The translations under genes were made by a program, and so were the position numbers. DNA of 64,000 nucleotides from Diabrotica undecimpunctata (taxonomy: Eukaryota; Arthropoda; Insecta; Coleoptera; Chrysomelidae), in contig NC_092813.1 of the NCBI RefSeq assembly GCF_040954645.1, positions 17,648,136 to 17,712,135 on the forward strand, in the 5' to 3' direction. Shown here one piece after another: positions 1-10,500 of the stretch (position 1 is its first letter; the number at the start of each line of letters is the position of its first letter). A model generated the notes under the pieces. That model searched no databases and had not been told where the DNA came from. It saw nothing but the letters and a program-made list of their open reading frames with translations.

Positions 1-986
1 CAAATAACACCATTATCTGTTATTTTTTTGTTTTTTTTAATGGCTTTGGATTATTGATCCATTCAGCCACGATATATAATAAAATGCTAATACCATTGTT
101 TAAATAGGACTAGTTAGCCAACGCAATGTATAAATTTGTTTGATTCTAATTGAGACAGTCAAGAGATGTCACCACTCTTTCTGTCTCAATAGATTTTAAT
201 ATACCATTGTTTGTTTGATATACGTTATACTAGATGGTGCTATGTGAAAAAGTACTAAACTAAACGTCCATTTTTGATCCCCTGAATTAAATTCACCAGC
301 GTTGCAATATTTCACTGACATAGTAGCAACAGGTTTACTTACAAATAAAAATGTTACAAAAGACAGACCATGAATCACATTATTCATTTAAAATAGAACT
401 AGTAAATATCGTGTCAACTAAAATTGTACATAAACGTGCTGTGGCTTCTAAATCTGCCTATATCTAAATATGTTTAAAGAATTTAAATATCTTATTTTAT
501 TTGGAATTGTATTACAAAAATTTGGTCCGAGGTAAGTAAAACATTTTAATTCTATGTGTTTAAAACAAAAAACATTTGTATGAGAAATGAACAAATTAGG
601 TATTTAGAAATAAATTTTACCGGATAATACATACATTCGATAATATTTGAAAAAAGTGATTTTAAATTAAAATAGGAGTTCGGCCCTGATAGCGATTAAA
701 TCTACAACGTTATCGGCTGTCCCGAAATATAGTCATTTTAAATGGTAAAAACAAATCATAATTTAATATTTTATACCTCTACGACAAATTTAAGTGCATT
801 AGTTAGTGCTGAAAATATTATCTCAAGTGAGTAGCACTTCTTTTCGTATTATTTTTGTAACAATAACAAAATAACCTTTAAATAATACCTACGTAAAGAG
901 ATAACAAAAATTCCAGTTGGGTCTTGACCAGTTTTTTGGACCGGCCACAGGACCGGCTCAACTTCTGATCAAGAAAATTAATTAAA
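1..986. other. AT-rich non-coding leader upstream of element A1
   Basis: No convincing coding sequence. The last ~90 bases before the ATG at 987 contain a locally GC-rich stretch with repeated GGACCGG words. This is probably the 5' untranslated region of the retrotransposon that follows, because the 5' region of the related element A2 also carries an AGGACCG word close to its ORF1 start. The true 5' end of A1 is not determined. Confidence 0.5.
149..190. repeat. Short imperfect hairpin
   Basis: Arms attgagacag (149-158) and ctgtctcaat (181-190) are perfect reverse complements, with a second inner pair aagag/ctctt (161-165/175-179). No associated gene is visible. It may be a relic of a small foldback element or chance. 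Confidence 0.4.
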
Positions 987-2471
987 ATGACTTCATACAA
1001 CAATAATACTACACACAACTCCGTTAAACGCAATTACTCAGATGTCGTAAATTATTTTAAACATCCAACAAAACAACAAGCAATAGTCATTTCTAGCATT
1101 GAAGGCACAAAAATCCATGATTACGTCGTAGCTGTTGGATCACTGGTGGGTCCAATTAATGTACTTTTTGCCTCAAGAATTGCTAACAATAGGATATGCA
1201 TATATCTCTCTTCAAAAAACACTGTTGATGCTCTTCTTCATTCTCATAAATATATCGAAATAAATGGAGGTCAAGTCGAAGTAAGAAGATTAATTTCTCC
1301 AGCCCAGAGACTTCTAATATCTAATGCATGTCCTACAATCCCGAACGAAATAATTGAAGAAGAATTACAAAAACTTGGTATTCACACTGTATCTAAAATG
1401 ACTTTTCTTCGAGTAGGTATGTCTGAAAGTGAGTACAGTCATGTTCTGAGCTTTAGAAGGTAATCATTCATTACACCCCTGGAAAATATGTCTATTCCTG
1501 ACTCTTTTACCATAACTCATGATAATACTTCCTACCGAGTATTTCTCTTCATAGACGGATTCAGTTGCTCCAAATGTAAAACCATTGGTCATCAAGAATC
1601 AGAATGCGCTAACATTTCAAACCAAACTAATTCAACTACCCTCTTAGATTCAACTCAAACCACATCAACATTATCTAAACATCATCAACCTAATGATACC
1701 CTTTCAACTCCCCTCTCAAATTCAACTCTAATCACATCGTCATTATCTAATCCTAATGAACCTAATGATAAAATATCTCAATCTATGGAAACCGACCTCA
1801 TCCAAAACATATCTAAAGATAATCCAAACACTTCGTCTTCTTCTTCCAAAACAACATCACCGGCTGTAAATAGCACTGAAAATACTACGGAAACCGACAT
1901 CATCCAAAACATATCTAAAGATAATTCAAACACGTCGTCTTCTTCTTCCAAAACAACAGCACCAGCTGTAAATAACACTGAAAATACTACGACACCAGAA
2001 ACATCAATAACCTTAAATAATGCAGTCAATTCTAAACAGCTAAAAAGACATAGCATATCATCTCCTGAAATTAACGATGACAACCCAAAAACCGACTCAT
2101 CCGTTTTTAATACCCCTAAACAAAATAAACCAAAAAAGAAACCCAAAACTTCTTCCAAAACCCCCCGCGAAGATGTCATCCACTCCCTAGAATCCATCAA
2201 AGACAAAATCGAAAATAGATCACCTCCATTTATACTAAACTTTAATGAAATATGTGATTTTATGGAAAATGTTTTAAACTCTCATAACCCTGAATTAACT
2301 TCTAAAGATTACTCCAATGAATCAGAGGAACTAATTCAAATCCTTAATTTTGTTTATTGTTACACCCAAAATTCTAGGTTAAGAAATAATATCACCCGAC
2401 TAAAGAAAAAAATAAACCCTAACCCTTCTTCAGCTGACGAAACTGACGAATCGTCACTAGTTGAAAAATAA
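987..2471 (+). pseudogene. ORF1 (Gag-like) of I/Nimb-like non-LTR retrotransposon A1, one nonsense codon
   Basis: This frame is open for about 495 codons except for one in-frame TAA at 1461-1463; the segments before and after it are in the same frame. The homologous position in element A2 has a glutamine after LSFRR, so a CAA to TAA change is the likely lesion. ORF1 proteins of this class bind their own RNA to form the retrotransposition particle. A single zinc knuckle CX2CX4HX4C (CSKCKTIGHQESEC) lies around residues 188-201. It is followed by a low-complexity Ser/Thr/Asn-rich region, a Lys-rich basic patch and a charged C-terminal tail. The start is the first ATG of the frame. ORF2 begins 7 bases after the ORF1 stop. 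Clade assignment rests on domain content and the RNase H found in sister copy A2. Confidence 0.8.
1787..1992 (+). repeat. 102-bp tandem duplication inside ORF1 of A1
   Basis: Two adjacent units starting near 1789 and 1891 encode nearly identical 34-residue segments (each contains QNISKDN followed by a serine run and SKTT). The spacing of 102 bases keeps the frame. It lengthens the low-complexity linker after the zinc knuckle. Confidence 0.75.
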
Positions 2472-2478
2472 TTAACGG

Positions 2479-4665
2479 ATGACTAATTCATTTATAGTGC
2501 AATGGAACATAAATGGGTTTTATACCCATTATGAACAGTTAAAACTACTAATCGGCGAGCTTTACCCTTTAATTCTTTGTCTTCAAGAAACCCACTTTAA
2601 ACAAAATAACATAAATTTAAAAAATTTTCAATGTTTTAATAAAAATCGAATAGCTCAACAAGCTAGTGGTGGAGTAGCTATTTTCACCAGAACTGATTTG
2701 GAAGCTAAACCGATCGCGCTAAGTACTAATCTTGAAGCTGTAGCAGTCTCTATTACCTATCATAAAAAGATTAACATATGTAACATTTATTTACCACACC
2801 CTAGTAATCTAGATATGCACGAATTAAATAATCTTATAGACCAAATTCCACATCCTAAATTAATTTTAGGAGATATGAACTGCCACCACCCGGCATGGGG
2901 AAGTCACAAAACTGATAAATACGGTAACTTATTGAAAAACCTAATTGATTGTTCTGATTTATTGTTACTTAATACAGGGAATCCAACTAGATTTAATTCT
3001 TATAACGGTTCATTTTCCGCCATTGATATATCCTTATGAAGTCAATCACTCTCAACTACATTATCATGGAACACTTTGAACTCATTATATAATAGTGACC
3101 ACTTTCCAATTTCTATAACATCAGATCACATTCATCCCCTTGATTTCCCAATATATCAGTCCTGGAAATTAAAAAATGCAAATTGGGCATCCTATCAATC
3201 CTATATCAATAATAAACTTGAAAACTTCCATTTAACCAATGATATAAACTATGATATCACCTCTTTAAATAATATTATTATAGAAGCAGCTTTAGAAAAT
3301 ATAGGAAAGACAAAACCCTGTAAAAGGCAACCCGTACCTTGGTGGAATAGTGAAATTGCAAAAGCACTCTCATCTTGTAAACATGCCTTTAATAAACTTA
3401 AAAAACATAATACAGACGAAAACTTACTTAATTTTAAAAAACTCAGAGCTGAATCAAGATATCTTATGAAAAAAAGCAAAAAAGATACTTGGAAAGACTA
3501 CGTATCGTCCATAAATTCATCAACACCTTCACAGGTTATTTGGTCTAAAATTCGGAAACTTAAAGGTACCAACTCCTTTAGGCATATCAATGCACTAACA
3601 TATAATAATGAGATCATCACCTGTAAAAAAGCTATTGGTGAAACTTTAGCCGAAGTTTACCAAGAAAATTCTAGCGACCAAAATATAACGCCGGAATTCT
3701 TATTACATAAGCAAAATATAGAATCATTCGAAATCGTTGATAAGGAATCTGGTGATCCATTAAATGCTACCATAACTCTTCAAGAACTAGAATACTCTAT
3801 TGTAAACTCCAAAAACACATCCCCAGGACATGATGATATTCCACCAATATTTATAAAACACCTACCTTTAAGAGCAAAAATAATATTGTTAGATTTATTC
3901 AATACCTGTTTTTTAAATCATAAATTTCCAAAACTCTGGTCTCAGTCAATAACTATTCCCATTATTAAACCCAATAAACCCAAAGATATACCCTCATCGT
4001 ACCGTCCTATTTCTCTCACATGCAGCATGTGCAAAATACTGGAAAAAATTCTAAATCTCCGTCTAACATGGTATTTAGAAACAAAAGATCTCCTTACCCC
4101 ATTTCAGAGTGGTTTTCGCAAGGGACGGTCTACATTAGATAATCATATTTCACTGCAAACCTCAATCAATGAAGCCTTTGCAAACAATCAGAAGTTGATT
4201 GCAATATTTTTTGACATAACCCAGGCTTTTGATAGGACATGGAAACACTCTATATTAGCAACACTTAATAATTATGGAATTCAAGGTAACATGCTTGCTT
4301 TTATAAAAAAATTTTTAAGTAATCGTTCTATACAAAATAGAATAAATGGAATCATAAGTTCTCCAAAAACGCTAGATAATGGAATCCCTCAAGGATCCAT
4401 TTTAAGTCCAGCCCTATTTTTAGTGTCTTTTAATAGCATCATAAATGTAATCAGAGCTCCTATTAAAGCTAGCATTTACGCGGATGATATTGTTATTTAC
4501 ACCAAATCTAATAACCTAGTTTCAGCAACAAATATATTACAACTTATGTTAAATCGACTTCAAAATTGGGCATTACAAACCGGATTCAATTTTTCTGCAG
4601 AAAAAACTCAATACGTAATTTTTAGTAAAAATAACACTCACCATACAATTAATTTAAGATTAAAT
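2479..4665 (+). pseudogene. ORF2 (endonuclease-reverse transcriptase) of element A1, 3'-truncated
   Basis: ORF2 makes the nick in target DNA and copies the element RNA into it. The APE-type endonuclease spans 2479 to about 3120, with motifs WNINGF, CLQETH, SGGVAIF, LGDMNCHHPAWGS and NSDHFPI. Reverse transcriptase follows, with SYRPISLTCS, QSGFRKGRSTLDN, FFDITQAFDRTW, GIPQGSILSPALF and the catalytic YADD near 4475. One in-frame TGA at 3037-3039 interrupts the endonuclease in an otherwise conserved stretch; the frame on either side is the same. Similarity to A2 stops near 4665, shortly after KTQYVIFSK. The thumb region and the RNase H domain seen in A2 are therefore missing. Loss of the 3' end is unusual because incomplete target-primed reverse transcription removes the 5' end, so a later deletion or insertion is the likely cause. 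Confidence 0.85.
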
Positions 4666-5165
4666 TTGCTACTGAACTTTTGCTTCATAGTTTTTGCTTC
4701 ATAACTTTTGTTTGTTAATTTTTGTAAACTTGTATTTTCAAAAAGTAAATAAAATAATTTTTAAAAACTCCTTTTCAAAACACAAAGTTATAATTAGATG
4801 GTTAGAAATATTTGTTGTTATTACAAATGTGGTTTATCACCATACAAAATTCATGGATTAAGAATGTTCAGAGTTCCGACAAAAAATCCTTCGGCTTGTC
4901 AAACATGGATATTACACTCTGGTAAGTAAATAGAAACTTTTTTTATATTCTTTTATTTTACACCGTTTTCTTTACGTAATTAACTTAAAAAAATGTTTAT
5001 TTTTTTTTCATTCATTTTTTATTATCGCCAGGGTGAATGCGTCATATTCGAGATGCATTAATTTGAATTTTACGTTCTCGTTAGTAATATAATTATGATA
5101 TCATAAATTTCGGAAAAACAAATTAGTGAATAAATATCAAGTTAATAAACATAAACAAAGTATTA
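4666..5165. other. Sequence between elements A1 and A2
   Basis: This short non-retrotransposon interval lies between the truncated 3' end of A1 and the 3' end of the oppositely oriented A2. Apart from the THAP-like exon it holds only AT-rich sequence with several homopolymer runs. Confidence 0.5.
4798..4921 (+). CDS. Candidate first coding exon with THAP zinc-finger N-terminus
   Basis: An ATG at 4798 opens a 41-codon frame with CYYKC near the start, MFRVPTK in the middle and TWILHSG at the end. It is followed directly by the consensus splice donor GTAAGT at 4922. The Cys-X3-Cys, the FRVP (family: F-x-x-F/V-P) and the tryptophan followed by SG match the first half of THAP C2CH DNA-binding fingers. 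In many insect THAP genes and P-superfamily transposases an intron lies in this part of the domain. The distal Cys-X2-His of the finger would be in the next exon. I found none in the ~240 bases before element A2: a possible acceptor near 5031 gives an immediate stop. It may be an orphan exon of a THAP gene or of a P-like transposon cut off by the insertion of A2. Confidence 0.5.
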
Positions 5166-5310
5166 GATATTTTTTTTTTTTTATTATTAACGCATCAACC
5201 ACGCAGGGTCATTAGCGTATTTAGATTATTACAATATAGATACAATAAGTAAAATATACATTAGTTTACAATAATAATAATAATAATATCTTTGTGTTAC
5301 AATGTTCGTT

Positions 5311-8300
5311 TTAGATCTTTTGAAGGAGTTGGCAGTCTTTAAGATAGGAAAATATTTTTCGGGTGTCTGTATTTTCTTCTAGGGCATCTCTTAGGGAGTT
5401 GGGTATGTTATATTTGAGTCGTTCACTATTATATTTGGGACACTGTATTAAAAAATGTTTAACCGTTAGAACACTGTTGCACACTTCACACACTGGTTTA
5501 TTTTTGCGCTGTAATAAATAGTCATGAGTAAGTCGTGTATGGCCGATACGGAGACGGGTAAGTATCACTTGCTCTCTCCTGTCTTTTATTTTTGGTTTCC
5601 AAAGATGTGAATGTTTGTTGACTTCGTATAGCCTTGATGGAGTGTTGTTCCAAGTTTCTTGCCATTTTTGAATTATTTTTTGTTTTAGGTATGGTTTTAA
5701 ATCGTTTTGTACCAATATATTACTTTCTTCGGACATCGGGTTAGTTGGTGCGTTCTTAGCCAGTTTATCTACAACTTCGTTACCTTCAATTCCTATATGA
5801 GAAGGCACCCATAAAAAGTAAACTTGGATGTTCTTATTTGCAATGTTTTTAAGTTCTTTTTTAATAAGAAGTAGAAGGGGGTTGTCACAGTACAATTGAG
5901 TCAGTGAGGATAATGAACTTAAAGAATCTGTGATTATTATATATCTTTCTTTGTTTTTGTTTTGTATTAACAATAGTGCTTTTAGGATTGCAAATAATTC
6001 AGCCGAAAAGATGGTTGTAATTGATGGCAACTTGAAACTAACTGAGGAGTCTTCCGAATAAATTGCTGCTCCAACTCTGTCTTCATTTTTTGACGCATCG
6101 GTGTATACGTTGTAGGTATTGCCATATCTGTTTAATAGTGTATAAAACTTTTGTTTAATGACGGTTGATGATATCTCTGATTTTCTTAGGCTTGTTAGAC
6201 TGATGTCGATATCAGGAATAGATATTGTCCATGGTGCTGGGTTGTGGATTGAAGAGGTATCATAGGTTTTTGGAAATTGAAAATTTAATTTGGATAAGTA
6301 TGATTTTATACGAAAGTAAAAAGGATGATCAATTTGATGTGTTTGTTGGAATTTATTTGTAAATCGATCAGCAAAAACGTTATGCAGTACTGGATTATTT
6401 CGGTTTGATGACACTGCCGCTGCATATGTTAGGCTTAGATATTGTCTTCTAAAAGAAAGAGGAAGTTCTCCACTTTCCCAATAAAGACTTTGAATGGGAC
6501 TTGTGTAGTGAGCACCTAAAGATACGTAGACATCTATTTTGGATAATATCCAGTGACTTCAAATGTGTTTTTTTGGAGGGGTTGTAGACGATGGCTCCAT
6601 AGTCAAGTTTTGATCGAATTATGGATTTGTAAATAAGTATTAAACTTGAATAATCGGCACCCCAGTTTTTAAAGGCAAGGGATCGTAGTAAATTTATACC
6701 AGGTAGACAGGATTTTTTCAGCTGTTAAATATGTGTCTTCCAAGTTAATTTTTTATCAAACGTCATACCCAAGAATCGGATTTCTTCTACATAATCTAGT
6801 TTTTGTTCGTGTAGATATAATTCTTTTGTTTGGATTTGATTTCTCTTTGAGAAACAGATTGCTTTCGTTTTTGTAGTGTTAAACTGAAGTCCACTTGTAG
6901 CTGACCATTTCTCAATGTGTGTTAACGCTTTTTGAATGTGATTGTGAATCGTTGCTATGTTTTTTCCTCTACAGAAAATAACTAGGTCGTCAGCGTATAA
7001 TCTAGCTTTGACGGGGTTTTCAATTTGTGTTAATATCGAATTTATTGCTACTAAGAATAAAGTTGTGCTTAAATTTGATCCTTGTGGTGTACCATTTTGT
7101 TGAATTTTTGTTTGAGAATATGTTCCGTCAACTCGAACTTGAAATTGTCTGTTTTCAAGAAAATTTGAAATGTATTTTAATATGTTACCCCTTATTAACC
7201 AGCTGCTGAGTGTTTTAATGATTGAATATTTCCAAACTGTATCATATGCTTTGCTTATATCAAAAAATATTCCAACACAATGCTGTTTTATTGCAAATGC
7301 TTCGTGGATTTCTGATTCTAAGTCAACGAGATTGTCTAAAGTTGAGCGATGTTTTCGGAAACCACATTGTTCTGGAATAATTAATTTGTTTGCTTCTAAA
7401 TACCACATAAGCCTATTGTTTATTATCTTTTCTAATATTTTACCTATGCTACATGTGAGTGATATCGGTCGATATGTTTGTGGATCTGATTTTGGTTTAG
7501 TTGGTTTTTGAATAGGTATTATGATTGAATTTTTCCATGATTTAGGAAATACGTTTCTGGATAAGATTATATTGTAGATATTGAGTAGGTGTTCTTTAGA
7601 TTGAGGGCCTAAATTTTTAAGAAATATAAACGGTATATTGTCGGGTCCAGGACAAGTGTTCTTACAATTCTGAAATACATTTTCTAATTCTTCCTTTGTT
7701 ATTTGTATATTGAGATCGTTATTGTTTTGATCGTAATATTCTATAGGATTTTTTTCTTCTTTTATTTTGATTTTTAAGAAATTGGAAGTATAATTTAAGT
7801 TACTTGAGTTATATTCATAAGTAGATGCTAGTATATTGGATATTTCTTCTGGGCTTTTATAAATAGTGTTATTTTGAGTTAAAAAGTTTATTGATTTATA
7901 GGGTTTGGAACAAGACATTTTGTTGACTTTTTTCCATATAGCTGTTATAGGAGTTGAACTATGTATTGTGGTGACATATTCTCTCCAAGAGTCACGTGTG
8001 GCTTTTTTAATGGTATACCTAGCGACTGCCCTTAATTTTTTGAATTCTATAGAGTTTTCTTGAGTTTTTTGTCGTTTGAATTTATTAAAAGCTTGTTTCG
8101 ATTGTTTTAATGCTTCTTTGCAGTCATGATTCCACCAAGGTACCGACTGATGTTTGTGATCGTACTTAATTATTCCAACGTACTTTTTTGCTGATTCTGT
8201 GATTACGTTTGTCAGAGAGTATATTGTTTTGTCTATATCTACATTGTCATTTAGGTTTTGCAGGTTGTTTTCAACGTAATTTTGAAATTCTGTCCAATTT

Positions 8301-8999
8301 GCGCCTTTTAAATTCCATTTTAGTTGTTGCGGGGTAGTTGATTGTAGTTCATTACTTATTATGATAGGGTAGTGATCACTATCATATAGATCTGGTAACA
8401 CATCCCACGTAAGAGTATGTGTAATTGATGGTTCGCAAATACATAGATCTATACAAGAGCCTTCACCTGTTCTTGTGTCAAAGCGCGTATGTTGTCCGTC
8501 GTTAAGAATATTTAGGTTGACTTCTTCTACTATTTTTTCTATTTTTCGACCTAGAGATGTTAGTTTTGCTGAACCCCATAACGGATTATGTGCATTGAAA
8601 TCTCCAATTATTATCCTTGGAGCAGGTAGTTGATTTAATAAGTTTGAAATTTCTTTTGAATCGGGATCTTTATTGGGGGGAATGTAAATATTGCAAATTG
8701 AAAAAGAAATTGTGTCTGTGACTCTAATTCCAATTGCTTCAATAGTTGTTGTGAGTTTTATCAGTTTAGCGTCAAAGCTATCTTTTATGTATTGCTACCC
8801 CTCCGCTTGCAATTTTCGAATTTTCTCGATTTCTAAAAAAACAATTGAAATTCTTCAAGTTATGAGCTTTGTTGTTTTTGAAGTGGGTTTCTTGTAAACA
8901 TATCAGACTAGGTTTATGTTTTGAAATTAGTAATTTTAACATTTCTAAATGGGTGTAATACCCATTTATGTTCCATTGAATTAGAGAGTTGAAAATGAT
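5311..8999 (-). pseudogene. ORF2 of A2: endonuclease, reverse transcriptase, RNase H
   Basis: Domains in order on the minus strand are as follows. Endonuclease, about 8999-8400, contains WNINGYYTH, CLQETHFK, ASGGVAI, GDFNAHNPLWGS and DSDHYPI. Reverse transcriptase, about 8200-6750, contains TYRPISLTCS, QCGFRKHRSTLDN, GIFFDISKAYDTVW, GTPQGSNLS and catalytic YADD near 6995. RNase H, about 6110-5730, contains YTDASK, SAELFAI, TDSLSS and WVPSHIGIEGNEVVDKLAK, followed by a Cys/His tail (CEVCNSVLTVKHFLIQC). Damage: the expected ATG start reads ATC, there is a frameshift near 8787 in the endonuclease, an in-frame TAA at about 6725, and a 1-base shift near 6528. Frames are otherwise open, so the copy is fairly recent. 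ORF2 follows ORF1 by only a few bases, as in A1. Confidence 0.85.
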
Positions 9000-9005
9000 G
9001 TGTTA

Positions 9006-10389
9006 TTAATTTTCTATTGATGCGTCGCTTTCTAAGTCTGTTTGAAGGTCTAAGTTGATTTGCTTTAATATTTTATTTTTTATTCGAGTGCATTTGACTT
9101 TAATTTTTCGGTCCTTTAGGTAAGGGTATATATTAGTTAATAGATCTGTAACCTCTGCTGTTTCTTCTGTATACATTTTGGTGACACTTAACGGGTCTGG
9201 TGAGTTCTCACAGTTTTCGAAAAAGTCTAATAACTGTTCGTAAGTTATAGGGTAGTTGGAATTTGGGTTCTCAAATAAAGGTTTACAGTATCTTAGCATT
9301 TCTTCTAGTGTTTTTTGTGGGTTGACATTTTGATCTGATTTTACTTTCTTCTCTTTATTTTTTGGTGTAATAAAAGTAGGTTCCTCTGTAGATGTAGTAG
9401 CTGGTGGAGAGACTTGGGAGATTGTGCGTTTGTTTTGTGCTTTCCCTGTGTTTATATGCGTTGCCTTATTTTCTATATCTATTTTTGGGTAGTTTGTTGT
9501 TTCTGAATCTTCTTTGGTTAGCTGCATGTGTGGTTTTTCTTGTTGGTTATTTTGTGGTTGGGTTTCTTGTTGTGTGCTTTCTTCTTTTGATTGTTGTTGT
9601 TTAGTGTTTGTCTGGCTTTTTTGAGTTGATAGATTAGTTGTATTTTCAATTGGGTTTATATTTGGAACTGGATTATTTGATGTTGAATTATCTGTTGTAA
9701 TCGCAGTAGACATTGGACAATTTTTTGTTAAGTGGTTGGTTTGTTTACATGTTTGACAAGCTTGGTTATCTAATGAAAGGAAAATTCTGTATGTCGTTTC
9801 CTCATATGTGATAAGAAAAGAATCAGGTAAGGGCTGGTTATTTAGTGGAGATATGTATGTTTGGCGTCTGAAACTCAAAATATGTTGGAATTGTGGTGTT
9901 GATGTGCCTATTCTTAGGAATGTTATAGGTAACAGAAGATTTAATCCATGTGATTTTAATGCGGATATTAGGACTGAGTGTGGGATTGAGGGACAGACAT
10001 TGGACAATACTAATCGCTGACTAGGGCTAATTAGTCTACGAGCTTGTAAGAGTTGATGGTTTATTTGAATTTTTTCATTTCTGTTTATGAAATCCTCAAC
10101 TAGTTTTTCGTTTGCTAAATAAATACATACTCTATTATTTGATAATTTTGAACAGAAGCATATCTGGGTTGGTTGTATCAGATGATTCAAAGCGGACAAG
10201 TAATCATCTAGTTTGGTATTTTCAATTGAGTCCAAAAAAAATAACTTGTTTTCTTGATGGAAATATATTGGATTGTGGTGTTTGATTGGTTACGGAAGAA
10301 TATGTAGGTGATCCATTAAATTGATATGATGAGGAGCTGTTTGGTGTATTGTTAGTTGTAGGAATTTCAGATTGAATAGAACTATCCAT
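9006..10389 (-). pseudogene. ORF1 (Gag-like) of A2 with one homopolymer frameshift
   Basis: The open part (10235-9006 on the minus strand, about 409 codons) starts with TTG, not ATG. The true ATG is most likely at 10389, giving an N-terminal Ser/Asn/Thr-rich segment. A run of eight A/T at about 10233-10240 shifts the frame by one base just before the region that aligns to A1. It contains a zinc knuckle CQTCKQTNHLTKNC (CX2CX4HX4C), a long Gln/Thr/Asn-rich linker and an acidic C-terminus. The order and the RRLISP...QR block match ORF1 of A1. Role by family: RNA-binding structural protein of the retrotransposition particle. Confidence 0.8.
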
Positions 10390-10500
10390 TTTTAATTATC
10401 ATTTGTAACTGGAGTACGGTCCTGGCAAACAACCTTCTTAGTCTGTAGTGGAACAGGTTTGGTATAAATACCTGTCCTAGATTTTGTAGGTTATCCAAAA

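Larger units (their letters stand above)
5166..10500 (-). mobile_element. I/Nimb-like non-LTR retrotransposon A2, nearly full length
   Basis: Reading on the minus strand, the element has a 5' leader (about 10500-10390), ORF1, ORF2 with endonuclease, RT and RNase H, and a short 3' UTR. The UTR ends in a 13-base A tract (T run at 5170-5182) preceded by a TAA-rich stretch near 5270-5290. An RNase H domain after RT distinguishes the I-type group from Jockey. Lesions are few (see the ORF entries). No target-site duplication could be fixed by eye. Confidence 0.85.

Noticed and set aside
1778..2206. 142-codon minus-strand frame inside A1 ORF1
   Set aside because: Antisense shadow of the Ser/Thr/Asn-rich ORF1; its leucine/valine-rich translation mirrors the sense repeats.
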